64,000 nucleotides of DNA, taken from assembly GCF_042432805.1 (NCBI RefSeq), contig NZ_JBHLWO010000008.1, positions 1-64,000 on the forward strand. Direction: 5' to 3'. Source of the DNA: Olivibacter oleidegradans (GTDB lineage Bacteria; Bacteroidota; Bacteroidia; Sphingobacteriales; Sphingobacteriaceae). The position numbers and the translations under genes are program-made. Under the pieces are notes generated by a model. It was not told the origin of the DNA and ran no database searches. It saw nothing but the letters and a program-made list of their open reading frames with translations. Numbering within the stretch: position 1 is the first letter of the stretch; the number at the start of each line of letters is the position of its first letter. Positions 44,039 to 52,342 of this stretch are shown here, one piece after another.

Positions 44039-44671
44039 ATGCAAGATTATACCTCGTATTTATCGACAGTTGTGAAGGCTTTAGGTTTGGATGAAGCATG
44101 CGTAAAACTACTGGAAGAAGACATCAACTTAACACAGCAACTTCATCATATTGATCAAATATATGAGCGCATCTCTTACATAGGAACAAGCTTGAACGTG
44201 TCTCGAGAAGCGGAAAAACTAATCGAAGAACTTGCTGAGCGTATTAATATCGTGGTTCACAAACTGAAATTTATAGCAGATAACCAACGACCTACTGTTA
44301 AAGTGGTAGCCGAATCGACGCTTGATAACGAACTGGAGGCTTATATTAATACCATTATACGAACTGCAGGGGGAAGGGTATATAACGAAGGACTGGATAC
44401 GAAGGGACCTGAGCTTTTCATCTTTCTAGCTCAAAATAGGAGTATGTTTCAATTATTAGGTGAAATCCCAGGCTTTTTAGCAGATGAGGAATGGGAAAAC
44501 ACGCCGGCTATTAAGGAAAATAAGGTGTTTTTAATTGACGGCGAAAAGCACTTACTTGCTAGTTTGCCCGAGGCCGCAGATGATGTAGAGCTTTTGGCAG
44601 AAATTCTTTACCCTCAATATTTTGTGTTTGGCGGGGAGGGAGAATCGTGGATGAAATTTGAGCTTAGTTAA
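44039..44671 (+). CDS. Cytoplasmic protein resembling BtuF-type binding-protein half
   Basis: The 210-residue protein has no signal peptide. The N-terminal 85 residues are helical (LNVSREAEKLIEELAERINI). The C-terminal part (LDNELEAYINTIIRTAGGRV; EEWENTPAIKENKVFLIDGE) resembles the second lobe of helical-backbone metal/cobalamin binding proteins such as BtuF. The lack of export signal and of a full first lobe makes classical import unlikely; similar proteins in relatives are annotated as ABC transporter substrate-binding proteins. It is preceded by its own promoter-like element. Function uncertain. Confidence 0.6.
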   Translation: MQDYTSYLSTVVKALGLDEACVKLLEEDINLTQQLHHIDQIYERISYIGTSLNVSREAEKLIEELAERINIVVHKLKFIADNQRPTVKVVAESTLDNELEAYINTIIRTAGGRVYNEGLDTKGPELFIFLAQNRSMFQLLGEIPGFLADEEWENTPAIKENKVFLIDGEKHLLASLPEAADDVELLAEILYPQYFVFGGEGESWMKFELS

Positions 44672-44914
44672 TTCGTTGAATAGGGAAATAGTTAAGTGGA
44701 GAAGTAGTTAAGTAGTTAAGTAGGGGAATAGTCAAGTAGTTAAATAGGGAAGTAGTTAGTTAAGTGGATACAACTCAACGACTCAACCATTTAACCTCTC
44801 AACGACTCAACTATTTAACGTCTCCAACAACTAATAACCAATAACGAACAACTAATAACGAACAACCAATAACGAACAACTAATAACTAATAACAAACAA
44901 CTAATAACTCGCAA
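44672..44914. repeat. Composite intergenic repeat, copy B
   Basis: A gap between convergent genes with the same order as 38936-39191: T/G-rich words (TAGTTAAGTAGTTAAGTAGG), then CAACGACTCAACC words, then AACAACTAATAACGAACAAC up to the ettA stop codon. The 39 bases at 44773-44811 are identical to 39089-39127. No gene is seen. Confidence 0.88.
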
Positions 44915-46597
44915 CTATTTCACCAGCTTCTTGTATTTAATCCGCTTTGGTCCCGTGTCTCCCAATCGTTTCTTCCGGTTCTCTTCATACTCCGAGTAGT
45001 TTCCTTCAAAGAAATAAACTTGGGAATCGCCTTCAAAAGCGAGGATGTGTGTACAGATTCGATCTAAAAACCAACGGTCGTGTGATATAATCACGGCACA
45101 GCCACCAAAATTCTCGAGACCCTCCTCCAACGCTCGAAGCGTATTCACATCAATATCATTGGTTGGTTCGTCCAGCAGTAAAACATTGGAACTTTTCTTA
45201 AGGGTAATGGCTAAGTGCACGCGATTGCGCTCACCGCCCGATAGTACGTCGATTTTTTTCTGCTGGTCGGCACCATTGAAGTTGAATTTGGAAACATAAG
45301 CCCGGGAATTAACGGTGCGATTCCCTAGGACGATATTATCGTGCCCTCCGGTGATATTTTCCCAGACGTTTTTGTTCGGATCTAAGTCGTCATGCATTTG
45401 ATCCACATAACCCAATGCAACGGTTTCTCCTACCCGGAAGGAGCCGCTGTCCGGTTGCTCTTGTCCGGTGATTAATCGGAACAATGTAGTTTTTCCTGCA
45501 CCATTTGGTCCTATAATACCAACAATGCCCGCAGGAGGAAGTGAAAAAGTGAGGTTTTCAAACAGCACTTTATCGCCGTAAGCCTTGGTTACATTTTGCG
45601 CTTCAATCACTACATTTCCCAAACGAGGGCCTGGAGGAATAAAGAGCTCCAACTTTTCTTCCCTTTCCTTCGTTTCTTCAGAAGCCAACTTTTCGTAATT
45701 GGAAAGACGGGCCTTGGATTTAGCGTGACGCGCTTTCGGAGCCATCCGCACCCATTCCAACTCCCGTTCGAGTGTTTTTTGGCGTTTACTTTCCGTCTTT
45801 TCTTCCTGTGCCAGACGTTTAGCCTTTTGATCTAACCAGGAAGAGTAATTGCCTTTCCAAGGAATACCTTCCCCGCGATCTAGCTCCAAAATCCATCCGG
45901 CCACATTATCCAAGAAATAGCGATCGTGTGTTACCGCAATCACCGTTCCTTTATATTGTTGTAGGTGCTGTTCCAGCCAGTCGATCGACTCGGCATCCAG
46001 GTGGTTCGTTGGCTCGTCTAACAGTAACACGTCCGGCTCTTGAAGTAGAAGCCGACATAATGCCACTCTTCTGCGCTCGCCTCCTGACAAATTGGCAATG
46101 GATGCGTCGGGGTCGGGGCAGCGCAGGGCATCCATGGCCCGTTCAAGCTTATTGTCCAATTCCCAAGCACCGGTGGCGTCGATTTTATCCTGTAGTTCAC
46201 CTTGTCGATTCATTAATTTTTCCATCTCATCCGGGTTTTCATACACCTCCGGCAACCCGAATTTTTCATTAATTTCCTCGTATTCCGTTAAGATGGCCTT
46301 CGTTTCAGCGACTCCCTCTTCCACTACTTCTTTCACTGTTTTTGCGGGGTCTAAAATAGGTTCTTGCGCTAAATAACCCACCGAATACCCCGGAGAAAAA
46401 ACAACTTCACCCTGGTAAGATTTGTCTAAACCGGCTATGATTTTTAAGAGGGAAGATTTTCCGGAGCCATTTAAACCAATTACGCCAATTTTAGCACCGT
46501 AGAAAAAAGATAAATAGATATTTTTTAGTACCTGTTTTTGAGGCGGGTAAATCTTATTTACACCGGCCATCGAAAATATTACTTTCTCGTCTGACAT
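44915..46597 (-). CDS. ettA: Energy-dependent translational throttle protein EttA (ABC-F)
   Basis: The 560 residues carry two ABC domains: Walker A GLNGSGKSS with signature LSGGERRR in the first, and GPNGAGKTT with LSGGERNR in the second. Both Walker B regions end in LLLDEPTN. The arm insertion and the linker KTLERELEWVRMAPKARHAK identify EttA among ABC-F proteins. EttA binds the ribosomal E site and gates entry into elongation according to the ATP/ADP ratio. There are no membrane segments. It is divergent from clpC; CATCTTTG on the minus strand near 46620-46627 may be its -7 element. Confidence 0.95.
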   Translation of the reverse strand: MSDEKVIFSMAGVNKIYPPQKQVLKNIYLSFFYGAKIGVIGLNGSGKSSLLKIIAGLDKSYQGEVVFSPGYSVGYLAQEPILDPAKTVKEVVEEGVAETKAILTEYEEINEKFGLPEVYENPDEMEKLMNRQGELQDKIDATGAWELDNKLERAMDALRCPDPDASIANLSGGERRRVALCRLLLQEPDVLLLDEPTNHLDAESIDWLEQHLQQYKGTVIAVTHDRYFLDNVAGWILELDRGEGIPWKGNYSSWLDQKAKRLAQEEKTESKRQKTLERELEWVRMAPKARHAKSKARLSNYEKLASEETKEREEKLELFIPPGPRLGNVVIEAQNVTKAYGDKVLFENLTFSLPPAGIVGIIGPNGAGKTTLFRLITGQEQPDSGSFRVGETVALGYVDQMHDDLDPNKNVWENITGGHDNIVLGNRTVNSRAYVSKFNFNGADQQKKIDVLSGGERNRVHLAITLKKSSNVLLLDEPTNDIDVNTLRALEEGLENFGGCAVIISHDRWFLDRICTHILAFEGDSQVYFFEGNYSEYEENRKKRLGDTGPKRIKYKKLVK

Positions 46598-46788
46598 ATT
46601 CGTGATAAAATTCTACTGCAAAGATGGCGATATTTAGTCATAAACGCGTAACTTTAGGTATCATAAAGACTGACAAGAATTGCATATGAGAGAAATGGCG
46701 TAATTGTTGATAAAAGTTACATAAAGCGCTCAAAGTTTTAATTAATAATTTTATACATTAGAGCATTAAAAGAAAGGTAAATACATTC

Positions 46789-49365
46789 ATGGAAGCAAAA
46801 TTCTCGCCACGCGTAAAAGACGTTATCTCCTATAGCAGGGAAGAAGCGCTTCGACTTGGACACGACTACATCGGCACCGAGCATCTCTTGCTGGGCCTGA
46901 TCCGCGAGGGAGATGGTTTAGCAATCAAAATATTAAAGCATGTGGGGGTAGATACTGCCCGTTTACGCCGCTCCATCGAAGAGGCTGTAAAAGGGACGTC
47001 ATCCACTTCGGCTAATCTTGGCAATATTCCACTGACGAAGCAGGCGGAAAAAGTGCTCAAGATTACTTACCTAGAAGCTAAGATATTTAAGAGCGAAATT
47101 ATTGGCACCGAGCATCTATTACTTTCTATCTTAAGAGACGAAGATAATATTGCTTCTCAGATACTTCAGCAATTCCATATCAATTATGATATTTTCAAAG
47201 CTGAGGTAGAGCAGAACAAAACGGAAATCACCGACCAAGCAGCCGGTTCGGCTGCGGGAGATGATGATTTCCGCGATGAAGATAGCTTCAGCCAACCTAA
47301 AAAAGTGTCAGATATTAAATCGAAAACCCCGGTACTGGATAACTTTGGTCGCGACTTGACCAAAGCTGCAGAAGAAGGACGTTTAGATCCAATCGTTGGA
47401 CGTGAAAAAGAGATTGAACGCGTATCTCAGATTCTTTCACGTCGTAAAAAGAATAACCCGATTTTAATTGGTGAACCGGGAGTTGGTAAATCGGCTATTG
47501 CCGAAGGCTTAGCCTTGCGCATTGTACAACGGAAAGTTTCTAGGGTGCTCTTTAACAAGAGAGTAGTTACCTTAGATTTGGCTTCCCTAGTCGCAGGTAC
47601 TAAATACCGCGGTCAATTTGAAGAGCGGATGAAGGCGGTGATGAATGAACTCGAAAAATCACCTGATGTGATTTTATTTATCGATGAAATTCATACCATC
47701 GTGGGCGCCGGCGGAGCTTCCGGATCACTGGATGCTTCGAACATGTTTAAACCGGCTTTGGCACGTGGAGAAATTCAATGTATCGGAGCTACTACGCTGG
47801 ATGAATATCGCCAGTATATTGAAAAGGATGGCGCCTTAGACCGTCGTTTCCAAAAAGTAATGATCGAACCGGCAACGCATGAGGAGACGATTGAAATTCT
47901 TAACCGTATCAAGGATAAGTATGAAGAGCACCACGCGGTAACTTTTACACCGGAGGCGATTGAAGCCTGTGTGAGTTTAACTACTCGCTACATTACTGAC
48001 CGATTCTTGCCGGACAAGGCAATTGATGCCTTGGATGAAGCAGGGTCACGTGTTCACCTAACAAATATTCATGTTCCTCAGAGCATCATTGATATTGAAG
48101 AGAAAATCGAAGATATCAAAGTGGAGAAGAATAAAGTAGTTCGTAGTCAGAAGTATGAGGAAGCTGCTAAGCTTCGTGATACGGAGAAGAAATTACTGGA
48201 AGAGTTGGATCGTGAAAAGCAAGCTTGGGAAGCAGAAACGAAAACCAAACGTTATACCGTTACGGAAGATGATGTTGCTCAAGTGGTGTCGATGATGACC
48301 GGTATTCCGGTTCAACGTGTTGGACAAACCGACAGCCAAAAGCTGCTAAACATGGCCGAATCGATGAAAGGAAGGATTATCGGGCAGGACGATGCGGTGA
48401 AGAAACTTGTGAAGGCGATTCAACGTACCCGTGCCGGTTTGAAAGATCCGAAAAAACCAATCGGTTCCTTTATCTTCTTAGGGCCTACAGGTGTCGGTAA
48501 AACGGAATTAGCGAAAGAGTTAGCACGTTTTATGTTCGACAGCGAGGATTCTTTGATCCAGATCGATATGAGCGAATACATGGAAAAATTTGCTGTATCA
48601 CGTTTGGTAGGAGCGCCTCCAGGATATGTCGGTTATGAAGAAGGCGGTCAGTTAACTGAAAAGGTACGTCGCAAACCGTATTCTGTAGTTCTATTAGATG
48701 AAATCGAAAAAGCTCACCCGGATGTGTTCAACTTGCTATTACAGGTATTGGACGAAGGACAGTTAACCGATAGTTTGGGTAGAAGAGTGGATTTTAGAAA
48801 TACGATCGTTATCATGACTTCGAATATCGGTGCCCGTCAATTGAAAGACTTTGGTCAAGGCGTAGGTTTCACTACTAGTGCGAAGGCTACACAGGCTGAG
48901 ACGCATTCTCGGAGTGTCATCGAGAATGCCTTAAAACGCGCTTTTGCTCCGGAGTTCTTAAACCGCGTTGACGATGTGATTGTGTTCAATTCACTTGGTA
49001 AAGAAGAGATCTTCAAGATTATCGATATCGAGTTGAAAGCATTGTTCACCCGTATCCAAGGTTTGGGCTATACCGTGAACTTAACAGAAGGTGCGAAAGA
49101 ATTCATTGCGGAGAAGGGCTTTGACAGTAATTTCGGAGCTCGTCCATTGAAACGTGCCATTCAGAAGTACTTGGAAGATCCAATTGCGGAAGAAATTCTG
49201 AAAGGTGATTTAGCAGATGGCGCTACTTTAGAAATTGACTACAATAAGGAAAAAGAAGAGATTGTGGTAAATGGCTCACATAAGAGCGATAGTAAGAAGT
49301 CGGCTAAGCCTACAGATATCGAGAAAGAGCATGAAGATGAGAAAGACGGAAGCAATAGTAAGTAG
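46789..49365 (+). CDS. clpC: ATP-dependent Clp protease ATP-binding subunit ClpC
   Basis: The 858-residue protein has the double Clp N-domain (GTEHLLLGLIREGDGLAIKI and GTEHLLLSILRDEDN), first AAA module with GEPGVGKSAIAEG, a UVR-like middle segment (SQKYEEAAKLRDTEKKL), second AAA module with GPTGVGKTELAKEL, and a VGF loop (FGQGVGFTT) that docks on ClpP. It unfolds proteins for ClpP degradation in the cytoplasm. The last 35 residues are a charged tail rich in Lys, Asp and Ser, common in Bacteroidetes. Neither mcsA nor mcsB is adjacent, as expected outside Firmicutes. A strong terminator follows. Confidence 0.95.
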   Translation: MEAKFSPRVKDVISYSREEALRLGHDYIGTEHLLLGLIREGDGLAIKILKHVGVDTARLRRSIEEAVKGTSSTSANLGNIPLTKQAEKVLKITYLEAKIFKSEIIGTEHLLLSILRDEDNIASQILQQFHINYDIFKAEVEQNKTEITDQAAGSAAGDDDFRDEDSFSQPKKVSDIKSKTPVLDNFGRDLTKAAEEGRLDPIVGREKEIERVSQILSRRKKNNPILIGEPGVGKSAIAEGLALRIVQRKVSRVLFNKRVVTLDLASLVAGTKYRGQFEERMKAVMNELEKSPDVILFIDEIHTIVGAGGASGSLDASNMFKPALARGEIQCIGATTLDEYRQYIEKDGALDRRFQKVMIEPATHEETIEILNRIKDKYEEHHAVTFTPEAIEACVSLTTRYITDRFLPDKAIDALDEAGSRVHLTNIHVPQSIIDIEEKIEDIKVEKNKVVRSQKYEEAAKLRDTEKKLLEELDREKQAWEAETKTKRYTVTEDDVAQVVSMMTGIPVQRVGQTDSQKLLNMAESMKGRIIGQDDAVKKLVKAIQRTRAGLKDPKKPIGSFIFLGPTGVGKTELAKELARFMFDSEDSLIQIDMSEYMEKFAVSRLVGAPPGYVGYEEGGQLTEKVRRKPYSVVLLDEIEKAHPDVFNLLLQVLDEGQLTDSLGRRVDFRNTIVIMTSNIGARQLKDFGQGVGFTTSAKATQAETHSRSVIENALKRAFAPEFLNRVDDVIVFNSLGKEEIFKIIDIELKALFTRIQGLGYTVNLTEGAKEFIAEKGFDSNFGARPLKRAIQKYLEDPIAEEILKGDLADGATLEIDYNKEKEEIVVNGSHKSDSKKSAKPTDIEKEHEDEKDGSNSK

Positions 49366-49403
49366 CTAAGGGCTTTCAGCAATCGGCTATCAGCTTAATA
49401 TAG

Positions 49404-49438
49404 AAAAAAGCGTCGCGCATTTGCGTGACGCTTTTTTT
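49404..49438 (+). terminator. Rho-independent terminator of clpC
   Basis: AAAAAAGCGTCGCGCA pairs with TGCGTGACGCTTTTTTT with a short TT loop and one mismatch, beginning 38 bases after the clpC stop; the T-run makes it a textbook terminator. Confidence 0.9.
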
Positions 49439-50127
49439 GTTGGGGATTTGTTAAATCGTTGAGTAGTCGAACCGTTGATTTAATTAGCCAATAGTTGAAT
49501 AGGAAAATAGTTGAGTAGGGGAGTGGACCCAGTTGTTAATATGCTTTTGAGCCTCCTCAATTCGTTTAATATCTTCTTCTGCCCAAGCGGAAACTTTTAA
49601 TATTTTCTTTTTGTAGGAAGAGAGATTCTCCACTTTTTTTTCTTTTTGTTTAATAGAAAATCAACAAAGTCGCTTACCTCTTTTTGTGAAGCGGCATCAA
49701 GTAAATTGTATTTTATTTGAATGTTCGTCATGGCATCTTTGTTATTTCTACTACAAGGATAACAAAATGAGGTGAAATTACGTTATTCACTATGCGTTGA
49801 AAAAGAGGATAATGCTACTCCATACTCCATATTAACTACTCCCTATTCACTAAATTAAATTATGGAGCGATTCTTGCTTAAACCTTTTCATGTTTTGTCA
49901 CTCTAAGAAGTAGATACTCGTTGAGTGGTTGAGACGTTGAATAGGGGATTAGCTAATTAGTTAATGTGATAATGTTGGTACGAATAATGATAACCGTTAA
50001 CAATTAACTAGTCTAGTTAAGTAGTATTGCCCTTACGAACGCCGTCACCAATAACGAACAACCAAGAACGAATAACGAATGGCTGGCAACGAATAACCAA
50101 TAACGAACAACTAAAAACAAATAGCGA
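49439..50127. repeat. Intergenic region with repeat words flanking the antitoxin remnant
   Basis: T/G-rich words (GTTGAGTAGTCGAACCGTTG) fill 49441-49520. The antitoxin remnant follows on the minus strand. From 49915 to 50127 the mosaic resumes: GTTGAGTGGTTGAGACGTTG, the GTGATAATGTTGGTACGAA module at 49968-49986, a TTGCCCTTACGAACGCC module near 50026, and A/C-rich words up to the next start codon. The final 50 bases match the leader of the TlpA gene. Confidence 0.8.
49484..49731 (-). pseudogene. Frameshifted small antitoxin-like gene
   Basis: From the ATG at 49731 the minus strand reads MTNIQIKYNLLDAASQKEVS and FVDFLLNKKKKK, then hits a stop at residue 45. In the neighbouring frame, translation continues as VENLSSYKKKILKVSAWAEE, then IKRIEEAQKHINNW. 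The joined text matches a Bacteroidetes antitoxin-like family (start IQIKYNLLD, later SAWSEKDI...INKW) normally encoded before a PIN-domain toxin. The frames would join if a run of eight A (49634-49641) had nine. After the NNW codons the frame runs into intergenic repeat words, so the original 3' end and any toxin gene appear lost. No toxin is seen. Confidence 0.65.
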
Positions 50128-50550
50128 ATGAAGAAGTATTTATTTTTAATGATTGCCTTAGTAGGTTTGGTAGGTATGAGTGGGTGTGAAAAGACAGAAG
50201 TTGTCGAACGTGCTGTTTTACCGCGAACGTTCATTTATACAATAACGCCCGACGAGTGGGGCGTCTCGGAAAATGGGCTTAATATACAAACAACTTTACC
50301 GATTGCGGAGTTGGATCGATATTACATCGAGCAGGGAAACGTCAGCGTGGCAATTAGTGAAGATGGCGAAACTTCTTATGATATATTGCCTTCCACTTTT
50401 AATGGAATTGCCTATTCTGTTAGGTATAGTGTAGGTCAAATAAATATTTATGGCGAAGACCCAATTAATAATGGAGATTTCGAAGTGCCTATTCCTAACT
50501 ACGATGTTGTATTTAAAGTGACATTGTCAGATGCTGATTATGTAGAATAA
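50128..50550 (+). CDS. Small lipoprotein of unknown function
   Basis: The 140-residue protein has a lipoprotein signal ending GMSGC (Cys20). The mature part of about 120 residues is predicted mostly beta (TFIYTITPDEWGVSENGLNI; GNVSVAISEDGETSYDILPS) and has no recognisable catalytic motif. Comparable small secreted or lipid-anchored proteins are frequent in Sphingobacteriaceae. A hairpin lies directly after the stop codon. The 50-base leader is almost the same as that of the TlpA-like gene at 41221-41727. Confidence 0.72.
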   Translation: MKKYLFLMIALVGLVGMSGCEKTEVVERAVLPRTFIYTITPDEWGVSENGLNIQTTLPIAELDRYYIEQGNVSVAISEDGETSYDILPSTFNGIAYSVRYSVGQINIYGEDPINNGDFEVPIPNYDVVFKVTLSDADYVE

Positions 50551-50885
50551 TTTTGTTGGCACTCAAGACACTTCTATATTCTCGAGTGCCGACGTAAATA
50601 CTAATTTGTGAGAGATTCAATTTGTTTCCTTAACCAGATTGAAGTGTTGAATTTTTCATAGAACTCTTTACGTTTTAATTTCCTTATCAGTTTTCTTCAA
50701 GAAGATTCTCTATTATTTGTTTGTACTTGTTCTTTGCATGCTTTTTATCGCGGTTTTTCTATTATTCAGAGACCACTGTAAGAAAGTTTGTAAAGTCTAG
50801 AATAAGAATGAGGTTGTTATGGCACAGTTGATCGCTTGGTAGTTAATTTTTTGAAAGCAAGTAGCTCACTGATTTGTGTCACAAA
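50551..50885. other. Gene-free interval
   Basis: It contains a hairpin at 50558-50590 and otherwise AT-rich DNA with every frame interrupted. On the minus strand, short stretches such as FNTSIWLRKQIESL (about 50600-50660) look as if they came from a decayed gene, but nothing can be named. No repeat words of the mosaic type are present. Confidence 0.4.
50558..50590 (+). terminator. Hairpin after the small lipoprotein gene
   Basis: GGCACTC (50558-50564) and GAGTGCC (50584-50590) pair perfectly, with partial extension into the loop (AGA with TCT). It starts 8 bases after the stop codon. There is no T-run, so termination is only moderately supported. Confidence 0.5.
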
Positions 50886-51794
50886 TCATTTCTTCCTCTT
50901 TTTTTCTGCTTTTGCTTTAATACGATCGATTTCGGTCTTCTTTTCTAAAAGTATGGTGTAAAACCATTCAGCTTCTCTTAGTGGTTTATGGTCGGGGCCG
51001 ATGGCCGTTGCCTGATTTTTTATATACATTTCCTCATTAACGCAAAAAGCGTGTAAGAAACCGGCGGGATTCATTGTTTTTTCGCCAATCATTTTTCGAT
51101 GTTCTAGCCAGTCGAGTTGATAATAATGCAAAGAAAAATAGACAAATACCAAGGCTTCTTTGGGTAATTTTTTAAGGCATTTCCATTGTACATCAAAGGT
51201 GGCGGGCAGCGGAGGTTGTTCCATTTTTGATTTAACGAGCATAATTTCTTCCTGTGCCAGTATTTGATATGCTTCCTGCGCATAGTCGATACTTACCAAT
51301 GCGACCCGGAGAAAAGCCCCGGGATCGGGATTGATATCGCGTTGCAAGAAGGGAATATTTTGTTTCGGTGTGATGGCATCGATAGTGATCTCTACGGTAC
51401 CGTCTGGCTGAATCGAACAGCGGGGAAAAACATGCAAGGTTTTCTCAAAAGGAGCATCCGGATTGAATTGGAAACCGATAAAGGGGCTAGGATCTATTTG
51501 GTTTAGGTTTTTGTGGCCAGCGGCTTCCGGGAGTTGACTGACGCATTTTTGCATAACCGCATTTAACCTGCCCGAAACATAAGGATCCATATACTCAAAA
51601 AGCAAACTCCCTATCTGTCGGATAATTTTGGTTGCATTGCTGCTGATACCAAATTCGTGCGCAGCAATGCGGGTATTGGTGGTTTGCTTTACCACTCTCG
51701 GCATACTTTGTACGATGGATTCGCCATTTACATCCCGATAAACTTCATGTCCTTTTTTTCCGCTCAGTCGTCCGTTTTTGTTAATCTTCGCCAT
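50886..51794 (-). CDS. Hypothetical protein (Bacteroidetes family)
   Basis: The 302-residue product starts AKINKNGRLSGKKGHEVYRD and continues GESIVQSMPRVVKQT, a beginning like phage-type or DUF6266-type small proteins in which a gene opens with a GxxxGKxGxxVYR pattern. The body has no signal peptide or membrane helix, and the C-terminal 25 residues are very basic (KTEIDRIKAKAEKKRKK). I do not recognise a function. It is monocistronic, with a 550-base gap upstream that holds an unusual long hairpin (51925-51973), perhaps part of its control region. Confidence 0.65.
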   Translation of the reverse strand: MAKINKNGRLSGKKGHEVYRDVNGESIVQSMPRVVKQTTNTRIAAHEFGISSNATKIIRQIGSLLFEYMDPYVSGRLNAVMQKCVSQLPEAAGHKNLNQIDPSPFIGFQFNPDAPFEKTLHVFPRCSIQPDGTVEITIDAITPKQNIPFLQRDINPDPGAFLRVALVSIDYAQEAYQILAQEEIMLVKSKMEQPPLPATFDVQWKCLKKLPKEALVFVYFSLHYYQLDWLEHRKMIGEKTMNPAGFLHAFCVNEEMYIKNQATAIGPDHKPLREAEWFYTILLEKKTEIDRIKAKAEKKRKK

Positions 51795-51924
51795 AATTTA
51801 TATATTCGCTTTTAGCCAATACTTGGCCGTTTCAATTATTAATTCCGGTTCTTCTTTTCCTCATACCAAGTCTATACTTTCTTCATATCTTCTTCGCCTT
51901 TATTGAACATGCAATCTATATCAT

Positions 51925-52003
51925 TTCCAGGGTGAGTCCAGGTTTTTAACTTAAAACGTGGACTCACCCTGGACTCAATGTGGACTCACCCTGGACTCAC
52001 CCC
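51925..52003. repeat. Long hairpin with GGACTCACCCT direct repeats
   Basis: TCCAGGGTGAGTCCA (51926-51940) and TGGACTCACCCTGGA (51959-51973) are perfect 15-bp arms. The 18-base loop itself can pair (GTTTTTAA with TTAAAAC), so almost the whole element folds. Further direct copies of TGGACTCACCCTGGACTCA follow at 51980-52000. It is G/C-rich inside AT-rich DNA. Confidence 0.85.
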
Positions 52004-52286
52004 GAAGAAGGTCCCTAGCAAATGGCTACTTGGCCATTTTATAGTTCAAAGAAATTTGCTGTTTTTAATAGGTATTTGAAAGGAGCGTTATTGTATTAAA
52101 CGCGAAGACAAGATAATAATTTACAGGCGAAACTGAAAATTTAAAGTATAAACCTATATACATTTACCAAAATATTTTATTCATCTTGAATGTCTTCCTC
52201 CTAGTTATCGGGGGATGGCAAAAACCTCCTGACTGAGTACGTCGTAGCGGAGTCCTTGCTGTTAACGCTAAGGCAATATCTAAACA

Positions 52287-52317
52287 AAAAAGCAACGGAA
52301 ATTCCCCGTTGCTTTTT
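52287..52317 (-). terminator. Terminator downstream of fabI (bidirectional form)
   Basis: AAAAAGCAACGG (52287-52298) pairs with CCGTTGCTTTTT (52306-52317) around a 7-base loop; on the minus strand it ends in a T-run. It lies 26 bases after the fabI stop codon. Confidence 0.88.
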
Positions 52318-52342
52318 GCTGAAAAATATAATTATTGAACAC

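Larger units (their letters stand above)
51795..52342. other. Gene-free interval with long hairpin and fabI terminator
   Basis: The notable items are the hairpin and GGACTCACCCT direct repeats at 51925-52003 and the terminator at 52287-52317. The segment 52040-52200 is plain AT-rich DNA in which I see nothing. Short open frames here have no coding character. Confidence 0.55.

Noticed and set aside
50600..50800. Decayed gene on the minus strand
   Set aside because: Short protein-like stretches occur but with many stops and no recognisable family, so no pseudogene is claimed.
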